38,278 nucleotides of DNA from positions 1 to 38,278 of the forward strand of contig CAZQQX010000016.1 of NCBI GenBank assembly GCA_964595565.1, in the 5' to 3' direction. Positions 16,400-24,724 of the stretch are shown here, in pieces (position 1 is the first letter of the stretch; every line of letters starts with the position of its first letter). The translations under genes were made by a program, and so were the position numbers. The notes under the pieces are model-generated. The model had not been told where the DNA came from. It ran no database searches and saw only the letters and a list, made by a program, of their open reading frames with translations. This DNA comes from JAQVEM01 sp964595565. GTDB taxonomy: Bacteria > Actinomycetota > Humimicrobiia > Humimicrobiales > Humimicrobiaceae.

Positions 16400-18175
16400 A
16401 TGGCTAAGAAGATAAGAAATTTTATTATAATGTTATCCTGTCTGGCAGTTGTTACATCCTTAGTAGCAGGCTGCTTCCCGGGGGGGAGTAGTGAAATAAA
16501 CCAGGATAGCACACCCCGGACTGAAGATGCAGACGAAGTTAATGACTATGTTAACCAGAAAATAAATGAGCTGATAGATAAGATGCTGTCGCCTCCGGTG
16601 ATTTTATCCCATGAATCAGGAGAAATAATTTATGGCAGCGGGGAGAAGGAACTGATTTTTATAAAAGGCTATACTGATAAAGGGTGTTCAGTAGAAGTCC
16701 ATGTAAATGGAGAGCAGGTACAGGAAAATATAGCAGTTGACGCTAATGGTAATTTTGAGACTTTAAATGGAGTTGAAATATCTGAAGGAGAGAACAATAT
16801 TGAGCTTATATCGGTAAATACTGCCGGGAGAAAGAGCACAGCTACAGCATTTAATTTATTTTTAGTCGTTCCACAAAAGGTTGAATATGCAGTATATGAT
16901 AACGTTACAAGTTTAGAGGAAATAAAGGATAATTACTATACAGAACAAATTGACCCGATGGTCTATATCTATGGTTCCCACCTGCCTTCTTCTAAAGTAT
17001 TTGTTCAGGTAAATAATAAAATAGTGGGAGAAATTGAGTGTGACAGTAGTGGTATGTTCGGATTGGAAGATGTTATACTGCAGCAGGGAAGTAACGAAAT
17101 AGCTATCTGGGCGAGATCAGGCGACGGTTTTATAAGTGCGCCGGTTTTTGAAAATGTGACTGTCCACAGGGATTTAGATGTTCCTTATCCGGTAAATTTA
17201 ACAGGATATGTACAGGGGAATGCTAATTATCTGAGCTGGAATACAAGCGTTGATAGTGATTTTGATTCATATAAACTAGTTAGAGTTGAGGACCCCTGTA
17301 TCAATCCGGAATATCCTGCCGATGATGTTATTGTAACTTTCTCCGATATAAGTGTTAATAACTATATAGATGATGATATAAAAGGCGGAAAGTCTTATTA
17401 TTATACTTTATGGACTCTGGATATGGCCGGAAATGTATCATCAAGTAATGTGCTGGCTTTACCCAGGCCTGTTTATTCTATTGAAATTAAGCCGCTTGCA
17501 GCTACAGGAGATTCTACTATCAGCAGAAGGGAATGGTTCTATCAGCCTTTTGAAATAACCAATACAGGAAATGTGACTGTTAATATACAGCCTTTTATGG
17601 TATGGATAAAACTGAATCCGAGTTTTAATGAGGATGAGGAAATTACTCCTATCTGGGAGGTTCACCTGTGGAATCCTGATATACCCAATCAGTATTATTA
17701 TTCAAATGAGGCTATTTATGAGACCTATATCTCAGACTGGGCAAAAACTGATGGTTACACAATAACTGAAGAGGAAACCACATATAGCGAGGATGGTTTA
17801 ACCAGGACGGATACCGTTACTGAAACTACGCAGATAACCGGGTATAATGAAGTAAATCTGAAAAGGGTAATGACCACAATTACTGAAACAACCATAACCG
17901 AAACCGATCTTTCAACAGGAATCAGTACCGAGACTATTACCACCGATACCACTACCGACCTGGTGGAACCAGAGAGGGTGGGTTCGCTTGTTGAAGGATT
18001 GGAGCCGGGTGAGAAAATAATAGTGGAAGTTAAGATACAGAACATTGCAGCAGAAAATGGTGAAAAAATTACGGCTCATTTCCATTTTGCTCCTGTTGAT
18101 TGTGACGGCCACTTCTACAGTGATGAGATTGTTTCCACCGGTGATGTGACAGCCACAGGCAGAAGTAGAAATTAG
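16400..18175 (+). CDS. Surface lipoprotein with Ig-like and fibronectin type III-like domains
   Basis: A 591-residue exported protein. The signal peptide ends in the lipobox VAGC (Cys25). Two Ig-like modules follow, about 65-155 (SVEVHVNGEQVQ, NGNFETLNGVEISEGENNIELIS) and 170-255 (VFVQVNNKIVGEI, LQQGSNEIAIWARSGDG). A fibronectin-III-like module is at about 262-355 (YPVNLTGYVQGNANYLSW, YYYTLWTLDMAGNVSSSNV). A C-terminal beta region contains a very Thr-rich stretch at about 455-525. Thr-rich segments in such proteins are often linkers or glycosylated. No catalytic motif is visible; it is probably a cell-surface structural or adhesion protein. Confidence 0.72.
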   Translation: MAKKIRNFIIMLSCLAVVTSLVAGCFPGGSSEINQDSTPRTEDADEVNDYVNQKINELIDKMLSPPVILSHESGEIIYGSGEKELIFIKGYTDKGCSVEVHVNGEQVQENIAVDANGNFETLNGVEISEGENNIELISVNTAGRKSTATAFNLFLVVPQKVEYAVYDNVTSLEEIKDNYYTEQIDPMVYIYGSHLPSSKVFVQVNNKIVGEIECDSSGMFGLEDVILQQGSNEIAIWARSGDGFISAPVFENVTVHRDLDVPYPVNLTGYVQGNANYLSWNTSVDSDFDSYKLVRVEDPCINPEYPADDVIVTFSDISVNNYIDDDIKGGKSYYYTLWTLDMAGNVSSSNVLALPRPVYSIEIKPLAATGDSTISRREWFYQPFEITNTGNVTVNIQPFMVWIKLNPSFNEDEEITPIWEVHLWNPDIPNQYYYSNEAIYETYISDWAKTDGYTITEEETTYSEDGLTRTDTVTETTQITGYNEVNLKRVMTTITETTITETDLSTGISTETITTDTTTDLVEPERVGSLVEGLEPGEKIIVEVKIQNIAAENGEKITAHFHFAPVDCDGHFYSDEIVSTGDVTATGRSRN

Positions 18176-18260
18176 AACTTTATAAATGTTGCCTTCCTAT
18201 TATATAATAAGTTTTATTTTCTTTATTGTATTTTCTATGAAAGTGTGGTGTAGATAAACT

Positions 18261-18905
18261 ATGAGTAAAAAAGATAAAAAAAATAAAGAGTATAATAAAT
18301 CAAAAGTAAATTCAGGCAATGGAGAGGATTTGAAAGAGAAAGTAAAGTATGTGAAACCTGAAGAAAAAGCCACAGAAAAAAATATAAAAACCGAAATTAA
18401 AGAGGAGATTGAAGCTGAAGAGCTGGAAGAAGAGATAGAACTTTTGAGAAATGAGCTGGAAAGCTATAAGAAGATTGAAGAAGAATATGTAGATAGAATT
18501 AAAAGACTGCAGGCAGACTATGATAATTACAGAAAGAGAACCCTAAAAGAGCATCTGGAACATATAAAAAGGGCAAACAAAGATTTAATTGAAAAACTTC
18601 TTCCTATAATTGATAATTTTGAGATTGCGCTTGAAAGCGGGAAAAAATTGGGCAGAGATAAAGATGATTTTTATAAAGGGATAAAAATGATTTACGATAA
18701 TTTGATAGAGCTTCTAAGGAAGGAGAATGTAAAGATTATTAATCCTGTTGGCGAAGAGTTTGATCCAGGGCTCTGCGAGGCTGCAGTAACTGAAGATGTG
18801 GAAGATTTTAAAGAAGGTCATATAATTGAGGTATTAAGAAAAGGTTACATGGTAGGTGATTTCTTAATCAGGCCTGCAGTTGTTAAAGTTTGTAAAAAAA
18901 TGTAA
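18261..18905 (+). CDS. grpE: Nucleotide exchange factor GrpE
   Basis: GrpE releases ADP from DnaK. The 214-residue protein has a charged, disordered N-terminal ~60 residues, a long coiled-coil helix (about 62-125, with RLQADYDNYRKRT) and the C-terminal beta domain with NPVGEEFDPGLCEA and GYMVGDFLIRPAVVKV. It stands alone here: neither dnaK, dnaJ nor hrcA is adjacent, unlike the common heat-shock operon. TATAAT at 18203-18208 lies about 50 bases before the ATG. No CIRCE-type inverted repeat is visible upstream. Confidence 0.93.
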   Translation: MSKKDKKNKEYNKSKVNSGNGEDLKEKVKYVKPEEKATEKNIKTEIKEEIEAEELEEEIELLRNELESYKKIEEEYVDRIKRLQADYDNYRKRTLKEHLEHIKRANKDLIEKLLPIIDNFEIALESGKKLGRDKDDFYKGIKMIYDNLIELLRKENVKIINPVGEEFDPGLCEAAVTEDVEDFKEGHIIEVLRKGYMVGDFLIRPAVVKVCKKM

Positions 18906-18921
18906 GGGGAGCTAAAAAAAT

Positions 18922-19509
18922 ATGAGTAAGAAGAGTTTTTGGAGTGGCAGGAAAGTATTTGCTATATTGCTGGTTGCTGTTGTTGTAATACTCGCAATTT
19001 ATATAATAAGTACAAGGAATACCATGGCGGCAAAGGAGATTGAAGTTGATAATGCCTGGGCCCAGGTTCAGAATGTTTACGAAAGAAGACTTGATTTAAT
19101 ACCAAATCTGGCGAGCAGTGTGGAGGCTTATATGCAGCTGGAAAAGGATATATTTGAATCCATTGCACAGGCAAGGGCAGGCATAAACAACGCTGAAACG
19201 CCTTCAGACATTGAAAGTGTGAACAGGGAAATAAGTTCTTTTATTGGTGATTTAAGAGTTGTGGTGGAAGATACCCCTGAGCTGAAAGCAAGTGAGAATG
19301 TGCGCGACCTTATGACCCAGCTGGAAGGAACCGAGAACAGGATTGCAACCGAGAGAGGCAGGTTCAATGAGACAGTCAGAGAATACAATACTTACATAAA
19401 GATGTTTCCCAGGAATACAATTGCAAGACTGTTTGGTTTTGAAGCACGGGAATTCTTTGAGGCCAGAGAAGGTGCAGAAGTAGCTCCCGAAGTGGACCTG
19501 AGTTTGTAG
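18922..19509 (+). CDS. lemA: LemA family membrane protein
   Basis: A 195-residue protein anchored by one N-terminal membrane helix (about 12-31, VFAILLVAVVVILAIYIIS) with a helical extracytoplasmic domain. The conserved NAWAQVQNVYERRLDLIPNL, a helical ARAGINNAE region and the RGRFNETVREYNTYIKMFP motif ending in IARLFGFEAREFFEA are the LemA hallmarks. The function is not well defined. It begins 16 bases after grpE behind AAGGGGAG and is followed 13 bases later by its usual partner, a TPM-domain protein. Confidence 0.92.
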   Translation: MSKKSFWSGRKVFAILLVAVVVILAIYIISTRNTMAAKEIEVDNAWAQVQNVYERRLDLIPNLASSVEAYMQLEKDIFESIAQARAGINNAETPSDIESVNREISSFIGDLRVVVEDTPELKASENVRDLMTQLEGTENRIATERGRFNETVREYNTYIKMFPRNTIARLFGFEAREFFEAREGAEVAPEVDLSL

Positions 19510-19522
19510 CGGGCAATATGCA

Positions 19523-20512
19523 ATGGTACATAGTATATTTAAAGTAAAAAAAAGATTAATTACTTTTCTTTTATTAGTTCTGTCATCTCTATTTATGTTC
19601 CAGGGATGCAGTTCTTCCGGAAATGAAGCTGATGTTTTAAATTTTCCTTCTTTCACCGGTTATATAAATGATTATGTAAATAAGCTTGACAGTAGCTCAA
19701 AGATTGGTCTGGAGGAGCTGGCTTCAAAGATTGAAGAAGATACAGGCAGCGAAATAGCTGTGGCAATAGTAGATAATTTACAGGGCCTTACCGAAGAAGA
19801 ATATGCGGTTGAATTATTTGAAAGATGGGAAATAGGCAAAGAAAAAGGCGATAATGGCATTCTTATACTCATAGGTATTGAGGGAGAAGTCGGGAAGAGG
19901 CCTTTAAGAATAGAAGTGGGTTATGGTCTGGAAGGCGTTATTACAGACCTTGAGGCAGGAAATATTGCAGATGAAATTATTATACCGGAACTTCAAAAAG
20001 GTGATTTTTATACCGGCCTTTATAATGCAATAATTGCTATTGCTGACCAGATATATGAAGAAAAAGGGCTGGAACCAATCAGCTCATATTTTACTGAAAA
20101 TGCATCACCCACTACTGCCGAAAATGAATCATCTCAAACCGGAAGTGTCTTTCCATTATCTGATTCTGGCTGGATTTTTTGCTTCGGAATTCCATTTATA
20201 ATGGTTATTGCCGGAATGCTGGTTAACTTATTTAAAAAGAGATGTCCGAAGTGCAAAAAATTTAAGTTAAAAACTAAATCAACCATATTAAAAAAGGCTA
20301 CTTATGCCAGTGAGGGCAAAAAGCTTGTAGAAAGAACCTGCTCCTATTGCGGATTTTACGATAAAAAAGAAGTAACCATACCGAAGATAAAAAAATCCTC
20401 TTCATTCTGGACAGGAGGGAGCAGCGGAAGCAGCAGGTCTTCCGGCGGCGGAGGCTTCGGTGGTTTTGGCGGAGGGTCATCCGGCGGCGGAGGCGCCAGC
20501 GGAAAATGGTAA
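19523..20512 (+). CDS. TPM-domain membrane protein with zinc ribbon and Gly-rich tail
   Basis: A 329-residue protein, second half of the LemA-TPM pair. An N-terminal signal ends at FQGC, a lipobox-like cysteine. The TPM domain (about 45-190) contains YINDYVNKLD, EDTGSEIAVAIVDNLQG, WEIGKEKGDNGILILIGI and GYGLEGVITDLEAG. A membrane segment (about 215-237) is followed by a four-cysteine zinc ribbon (CPKC and CSYC) and a Ser/Gly-rich tail ending GGASGKW. TPM domains have been linked to phosphatase activity and to photosystem or membrane-protein maintenance; the role here is unknown. Confidence 0.87.
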   Translation: MVHSIFKVKKRLITFLLLVLSSLFMFQGCSSSGNEADVLNFPSFTGYINDYVNKLDSSSKIGLEELASKIEEDTGSEIAVAIVDNLQGLTEEEYAVELFERWEIGKEKGDNGILILIGIEGEVGKRPLRIEVGYGLEGVITDLEAGNIADEIIIPELQKGDFYTGLYNAIIAIADQIYEEKGLEPISSYFTENASPTTAENESSQTGSVFPLSDSGWIFCFGIPFIMVIAGMLVNLFKKRCPKCKKFKLKTKSTILKKATYASEGKKLVERTCSYCGFYDKKEVTIPKIKKSSSFWTGGSSGSSRSSGGGGFGGFGGGSSGGGGASGKW

Positions 20513-20523
20513 TTAAAAGTTTT

Positions 20524-20537
20524 GGGTCCCGGGACCC
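20524..20537. repeat. Perfect GC-rich palindrome GGGTCCCGGGACCC
   Basis: A 14-base perfect palindrome 12 bases after the TPM stop codon, conspicuous in AT-rich DNA. It has no loop and no T run, so it is not an ordinary intrinsic terminator. It could be a protein-binding site or part of a transcript end. Confidence 0.4.
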
Positions 20538-20576
20538 GGAGCCTGTTAACTGAGTGATAGAGAAGGTACTTTTTTA

Positions 20577-20707
20577 ATGAAAATTGCGATATCGTGTAAA
20601 GGAGGAGCGGGCAAGAATAGCCTGGCTGCTGAATTGTAAGATATTATGCCTGTAATAATTATATAGTAATTGCGGAAAAATTAAGTAAATACAGTGGTAC
20701 AGAATAA
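20577..20707 (+). pseudogene. Decayed CooC/MinD-type P-loop ATPase fragment
   Basis: From the ATG at 20577, 20 codons read MKIAISCKGGAGKNSLAAEL and then stop (TAA 20637-20639). This is nearly the N-terminus of CooC-type maturation ATPases (MKIAI-GKGG-GKT). The Walker A is damaged: the usual K-T-T reads K-N-S. Reading on in another frame from 20642 gives YYACNNYIVIAEKLSKYSGTE before a stop at 20705-20707, where YYA..YIVIA resembles the next strand of the same family. I read it as a truncated, frameshifted remnant. It occupies the 306-base gap between the TPM gene and nfnA. Confidence 0.5.
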
Positions 20708-20752
20708 GCATCCGGGGTAAATTTTTTTTATAACAAATTTTTTAAAAAAGTC

Positions 20753-20780
20753 TTGTTAGTATTTTTTTTTGGGTTAAAAT
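20753..20780 (+). promoter_or_regulatory. Promoter for the nfnA-nfnB pair
   Basis: TTGTTA (20753-20758), 16 bases, TAAAAT (20775-20780). The expected start near 20788 gives a leader of about 30 bases with TAGAGGT placed 5-6 bases before the TTG start codon. Confidence 0.5.
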
Positions 20781-20818
20781 AGAAACATTTGTAAATTTTA
20801 TCCGTTTAGAGGTTACTT

Positions 20819-21688
20819 TTGTATAAAATTGTAAAAAAAGAAAAACTGGCAGAAACAATAGACGGCTTTTATGTTGAGGCTCCGCTAATAGCAAAAAAAG
20901 CAAAAGCCGGTCAGTTTGTAATTGTGAGAATTAATGAGGAAGGGGAAAGAATCCCTCTGACTATTGCAGATTATGACCGGGCCACAGGAATAGTCACTTT
21001 ATTTTCAACAAGAGTTGGGAAGACCACTACATTATTATCAGGTTTAAAACAGGGAGACAGTATACTGGATGTAGTGGGGCCACTGGGCAATCCTTCTGAA
21101 ATTGAAAAATTTTGGAAAGTTATTTTAGTTGCCGGTGGTGTAGGAGCAGCATCAATTCTTCCCATAGCCAGGGAAATGAAAAAAGCGGGTAATTATGTAA
21201 TCTCAATTGTTGGAGCAAGAAGCAGGGATTTTGTTATTTTAGAAAAAGAAATAAGAGATACATCGGATGAGATGTATCTATGCAGCGATGATGGTTCTGT
21301 GGGATATCACGGATTCGTCTCGGGATTTTTAGAAGATTACCTGGAAGAGAAATTGTCTGCCGGAAACAATAAGGGAACAGGTATCGCAAGGGTAGTTGCT
21401 ATCGGACCGACTCTAATGATGAGGGCTACGGTGGAAGTAACCAGACCCTTTAATATAAAGACCATAGTCTCCCTTAACTCCATAATGGTTGATGGTACGG
21501 GAATGTGCGGTGGATGCAGGGTGGAGGTAGGAGGTAAAACAAAATTTGCATGTGTACACGGGCCCGAGTTTGATGGTCATCAGGTAAATTTTGAGCTTCT
21601 CCTGGCAAGACAGAAGATTTATCTTGATCAGGAAAAAGAATGTATGAATATTTATAAGCATAAATGCATGGCGGAGAAAAAGAAGTAG
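20819..21688 (+). CDS. nfnA: NfnA-like ferredoxin-NADP reductase subunit alpha (TTG start)
   Basis: The small subunit of NADH-dependent reduced ferredoxin:NADP oxidoreductase, a flavin-based electron-bifurcating enzyme. The 289-residue protein has an FAD-binding barrel (RIPLTIADYD, about 44-53), an NAD-binding region (ILVAGGVGAASILPIA, 102-117) and a C-terminal [2Fe-2S] site with Asp225, Cys230, Cys233 and Cys245 in DGTGMCGGCRV and FACVHGPEFDGH. Aspartate as first ligand is the NfnA pattern, unlike the all-Cys PyrK relatives. TTG is the start because of the well-spaced Shine-Dalgarno. The partner nfnB follows 75 bases later. Confidence 0.88.
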   Translation: MYKIVKKEKLAETIDGFYVEAPLIAKKAKAGQFVIVRINEEGERIPLTIADYDRATGIVTLFSTRVGKTTTLLSGLKQGDSILDVVGPLGNPSEIEKFWKVILVAGGVGAASILPIAREMKKAGNYVISIVGARSRDFVILEKEIRDTSDEMYLCSDDGSVGYHGFVSGFLEDYLEEKLSAGNNKGTGIARVVAIGPTLMMRATVEVTRPFNIKTIVSLNSIMVDGTGMCGGCRVEVGGKTKFACVHGPEFDGHQVNFELLLARQKIYLDQEKECMNIYKHKCMAEKKK

Positions 21689-21731
21689 CACGGGCACAGA
21701 TTATTATGTGTCGGGTATTACCGTGCTTTAT
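21687..21731 (+). terminator. Stem-loop between nfnA and nfnB, attenuator or terminator candidate
   Basis: AGCACGG (21687-21693), overlapping the nfnA stop codon, pairs with CCGTGCT (21721-21727), followed by TTATT. A small internal stem, CACA with TGTG, lies inside the loop. It could reduce readthrough and set subunit stoichiometry, or stabilise the upstream message. Confidence 0.4.
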
Positions 21732-21763
21732 TGATGTTATAGTTATAGGGAACAGTTCAGAAT

Positions 21764-23206
21764 ATGGCTGAAGAAATTAATAGAAAAAAACCGAAAAGAA
21801 AAAAAATTGACAGGGTTGATATGCCCGAGCAGGACCCTGTAAAAAGGAGCGGCAATTTTAATGAAGTTGCGCTGGGATATTCAGAGGAAGATGCTCTGCT
21901 TGAAGCATCAAGATGCATACAGTGTAAAAATCCTATATGTATCAAGGGCTGCCCTGTAGGAATTGATATAAAAAGTTTTATCGGGCTAATCCAGGAGAAG
22001 AAATTTGATGAAGCACTTGGTAAGATAAGAGAAAAAAATGGGCTCCCTGCAATATGCGGCAGGGTCTGTCCCCAGGAAGACCAGTGTGAGAAAAATTGTG
22101 TACTGGGCATCAGGGGCAGGCCGGTTGCCATTGGCAGACTGGAACGATTTGTAGCAGACAGGGAAATGAAACGTATAGCAGATGGGACTGAAGAATCCAC
22201 CTGGTCTAAAGCTACCAGAAAGTGTACAAAAGAAAAAATCGCTGTAATTGGGTCCGGTCCCGCAGGGCTTACCTGCGCGGCTGAATTAGCAAAACTGGGC
22301 TATCAGGTTACAATATTTGAAGCATTACATAAACCGGGAGGGGTCCTGATTTACGGCATCCCCGAATTCAGGCTTCCAAAGGAGATAGTGAAAAAGGAAA
22401 TTGAATATGTAAAAAGCCTCGGGGTTAATATTGAAGTAAACATGGTAATAGGAAGAGTAATGACCCTGGATGATTTATTTGAAGGAGGATTTAAAGCGGT
22501 CTTTATAGCAACTGGAGCGGGCCTCCCATATTTTATGGGTATTCCAGGAGAAAATCTGAATGGAGTCTATTCAGCAAATGAATACCTTACGAGGTCAAAT
22601 TTGATGAAGGCATACAGGTTCCCCGAGTATGACACTCCTATTTTTAAAGGTTTAAATGTAGCAGTGGTTGGAGGTGGAAATGTAGCCATGGATTCAGCCA
22701 GGACGGCCAGGAGACTGGGCGCAAAACATGTATATTTGATATACAGGAGAAGCGAAGTAGAAATGCCTGCAAGAAATGAAGAGATAGAGCATGCGAAAGA
22801 TGAGGGAATTAATTTTAAATTGCTGACGAATCCGGTTGAAATCACGGGGAAGGATAGCTGGGTGGATAAAATAAGGTGCATTAAAATGGAGCTGGGGGAA
22901 CCCGACCAGTCTGGCAGGAGAAGACCTTTACCGATTGAAGGCTCGGAATTTGATATAGATGTAGATGCAGTAATAATGGCTATAGGACAGGGGCCAAATC
23001 CATTGCTTACCTCTAAAATTCCGGGATTGGAGCTTACCGGAAGGGGTAACATAAAGGCCGGTCCGGCTACCGGAAAGACAAATATAAAGGGCGTTTTTGC
23101 CGGTGGAGATATAGTTACGGGTGCTGCAACAGTTATCCTGGCCATGGGTGCAGGCAAAGATACGGCTAAAGCCATAGACGAATATATCAGAACCGGGGAA
23201 TGGTAA
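21764..23206 (+). CDS. nfnB: NfnB / glutamate synthase small-subunit-like flavoprotein
   Basis: The large subunit partner of NfnA, often annotated gltA. The 480-residue protein has two N-terminal [4Fe-4S] sites: Cys51, Cys54, Cys59 and Cys63 (CIQCKNPICIKGC), then Cys98, Cys102, Cys108 and Cys112 (CGRVCPQEDQCEKNC). The FAD motif is VIGSGPAGLTCAAELAKLGY, then GVLIYGIPEFRLPK. The NADPH motif is VAVVGGGNVAMDSARTARRLGA, and the C-terminal FAD contact is GVFAGGDIVTGAATVILAMGAG. With NfnA upstream and no glutamate synthase large subunit nearby, the bifurcating transhydrogenase is the better reading. It would link ferredoxin, NADH and NADPH pools. Confidence 0.88.
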   Translation: MAEEINRKKPKRKKIDRVDMPEQDPVKRSGNFNEVALGYSEEDALLEASRCIQCKNPICIKGCPVGIDIKSFIGLIQEKKFDEALGKIREKNGLPAICGRVCPQEDQCEKNCVLGIRGRPVAIGRLERFVADREMKRIADGTEESTWSKATRKCTKEKIAVIGSGPAGLTCAAELAKLGYQVTIFEALHKPGGVLIYGIPEFRLPKEIVKKEIEYVKSLGVNIEVNMVIGRVMTLDDLFEGGFKAVFIATGAGLPYFMGIPGENLNGVYSANEYLTRSNLMKAYRFPEYDTPIFKGLNVAVVGGGNVAMDSARTARRLGAKHVYLIYRRSEVEMPARNEEIEHAKDEGINFKLLTNPVEITGKDSWVDKIRCIKMELGEPDQSGRRRPLPIEGSEFDIDVDAVIMAIGQGPNPLLTSKIPGLELTGRGNIKAGPATGKTNIKGVFAGGDIVTGAATVILAMGAGKDTAKAIDEYIRTGEW

Positions 23207-23441
23207 TAAATATCAGGGGTAAAATCTTTATCTAAAAGTTTTTCTTCTGAATACCTCATTTAACATGACAATTCTTCGAATATGTATTATGAATTAAAAT
23301 TTCCCTGATAGCTGGAAGTGATTTTAATGATTATTCAGGATTTATTTATTGTCAGGTTAATAACTATTTTAAAATCGGTTATAATTCTAATATCAGGAGA
23401 AACTTAATATCAAAGTTTATTTTAGAATCGGGGAGGTATAA
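23207..23441 (+). promoter_or_regulatory. AT-rich spacer with possible promoter upstream of the DUF4349 gene
   Basis: A 235-base gap with no gene. TATAAT at 23380-23385 is a likely -10 box without a convincing -35 partner. The gene start at 23442 has a clear GGGGAGGT ribosome site. Confidence 0.3.
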
Positions 23442-24404
23442 ATGAAAACTAAAACTGTATCATCCAGGCTGTTATTTATTTTTCTTACAGCTGTTTTATT
23501 GTTCGGGATGATTTTTAGCGGGTGCGCGAGTCGTTCAGATTCTATAGAAGAAGGAGAATTTTTAGGGGAAATAGTAATGCCTGAAGGAGAAGTGGCCGAG
23601 TCGTCCTCAGATGCAAAAGCTATGGAAGCTCCGGCAGCCGATAGGGAGACTGGAGATGAGGGTCTGGAAGAATCCGTATCTAATGTTGAAGCACAGTATG
23701 GCGATACCGCTGTTGAAGGTAACAGGAAGGTTATTAAGACTGCTTATATTGAGATTGAGATTGAAAGTGGTAAGTTTGAAGAGACTATGTTTGAACTGAC
23801 TGCTCTTGCCGAGCAGAACGGTGGTTTTGTTGCCAGAAGTGAAAGTTATTCTGATTCTGAAGGTAATCTAACCAGCGGCTATATTACTGTAAGAGTGCCT
23901 TCAAACAAATATAATTCTGCTCTGGATAAGATTAAAGCAATGGGTACCATCGAGAGTATTTCAAGTTCCGGCCAGGATATTACCCAGGAATATGTTGACC
24001 TTGAAAGCAGGCTAAGAAATTATCAGGCTCAGGAAGAAGTTCTTCTTGACCTGATGGCCCAGTCTAAGAGAGTGAGCGATAGCCTGGAAGTGCAGAGGGA
24101 GCTGAATAATGTCCAGGGAGAAATTGAGGTAATCAAGGGAAGGATGAACTATCTGGATGATATGGTATCTTTTTCTACTATTGATGTTTATTTTCATGAA
24201 CCGGAGCCCATAAAGACTGCATCTGACTGGGGATTTGTGCAGGCATTAAAAAGAGGTTTAAGGGGAGCCGTTACTGCTTTTAACTGGATGGTAATGGCGC
24301 TTATAGCAACTGCTCCGGTATGGATTGTAATAGGAATAATATTGATTATAATATGGCAGATTATAAGAGCAAGAAAGAGAAGAACAGGTAAGGAGAAAAA
24401 GTAA
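23442..24404 (+). CDS. DUF4349-domain lipoprotein with C-terminal membrane anchor
   Basis: A 320-residue exported protein. The signal peptide ends in FSGC (lipobox, Cys28). An acidic linker (about 35-95) precedes the DUF4349 domain (about 97-255), with RKVIKTAYIEIEIESGKFEE, GGFVARSESYSDSEGN, GYITVRVPSNKYNSALDKI, ITQEYVDLESRLRNYQAQE and a coiled-coil segment (VQRELNNVQGEIEVIKGRM). A membrane helix (about 277-310) and a basic tail follow. The domain's function is unknown; it is common in anaerobic Gram-positives. The next gene starts one base after the stop, so the two are coupled. Confidence 0.82.
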   Translation: MKTKTVSSRLLFIFLTAVLLFGMIFSGCASRSDSIEEGEFLGEIVMPEGEVAESSSDAKAMEAPAADRETGDEGLEESVSNVEAQYGDTAVEGNRKVIKTAYIEIEIESGKFEETMFELTALAEQNGGFVARSESYSDSEGNLTSGYITVRVPSNKYNSALDKIKAMGTIESISSSGQDITQEYVDLESRLRNYQAQEEVLLDLMAQSKRVSDSLEVQRELNNVQGEIEVIKGRMNYLDDMVSFSTIDVYFHEPEPIKTASDWGFVQALKRGLRGAVTAFNWMVMALIATAPVWIVIGIILIIIWQIIRARKRRTGKEKK

Positions 24405-24405
24405 T

Positions 24406-24639
24406 ATGAGGAATTCAGATATATTTGGATATACCATGCTTGTTTTAGGGCTTGGAATTATAACCGGGCTTCTGATAGCTCCGCGAAAGGGTGAAGAAAC
24501 CAGGAAGATGTTGAGGGAGCATATGGAAGAATACTGCGGTAAGGCTGGTGAGTTTATTACTGAAAAAGCAGCAGAGATAAAAAAGCAGGCAGGAAAATTT
24601 GAAGAAACATTAAAGGATAATTTAGAAGGGTCCGAATAG
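24406..24639 (+). CDS. YtxH-like small membrane protein
   Basis: A 77-residue protein with one N-terminal hydrophobic segment (GYTMLVLGLGIITGLLIAP, about 8-26) followed by RKGEETRKMLREHMEEY and a Lys/Glu amphipathic helix. The GLLIAPRKGEETR pattern is that of YtxH / gas-vesicle-like small proteins, whose role is poorly known (general stress in Bacillus). A single base separates it from the DUF4349 lipoprotein, suggesting both act at the membrane. Confidence 0.7.
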   Translation: MRNSDIFGYTMLVLGLGIITGLLIAPRKGEETRKMLREHMEEYCGKAGEFITEKAAEIKKQAGKFEETLKDNLEGSE

Positions 24640-24685
24640 CAGCTTTTATATTGATTTAGCAGCAAGCATTTATTTTTGTTTTAAA

Positions 24686-24724
24686 ATAAGCCCTTTATAG
24701 TTGTTCATGCTATAAAGGGCTTAT
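24686..24724. terminator. Strong 15-bp stem-loop after the YtxH-like gene
   Basis: ATAAGCCCTTTATAG (24686-24700) pairs perfectly with CTATAAAGGGCTTAT (24710-24724) around a 9-base loop. It lies 47 bases after a stop codon. It has no downstream T run, so termination may be inefficient or factor-assisted. Confidence 0.55.

Noticed and set aside
20524..20537. GGGTCCCGGGACCC as an intrinsic terminator
   Set aside because: A loop-less palindrome without a following T run does not fit; it is kept only as a palindrome.
21764..23206. Annotation as a true glutamate synthase small subunit
   Set aside because: No glutamate synthase large subunit is nearby, and an NfnA-type partner lies directly upstream, so the NfnB role is more likely.
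22567..23259. 230-codon - strand open frame opposite nfnB
   Set aside because: Antisense shadow of a strongly conserved flavoprotein gene, without a ribosome site or recognisable domain.
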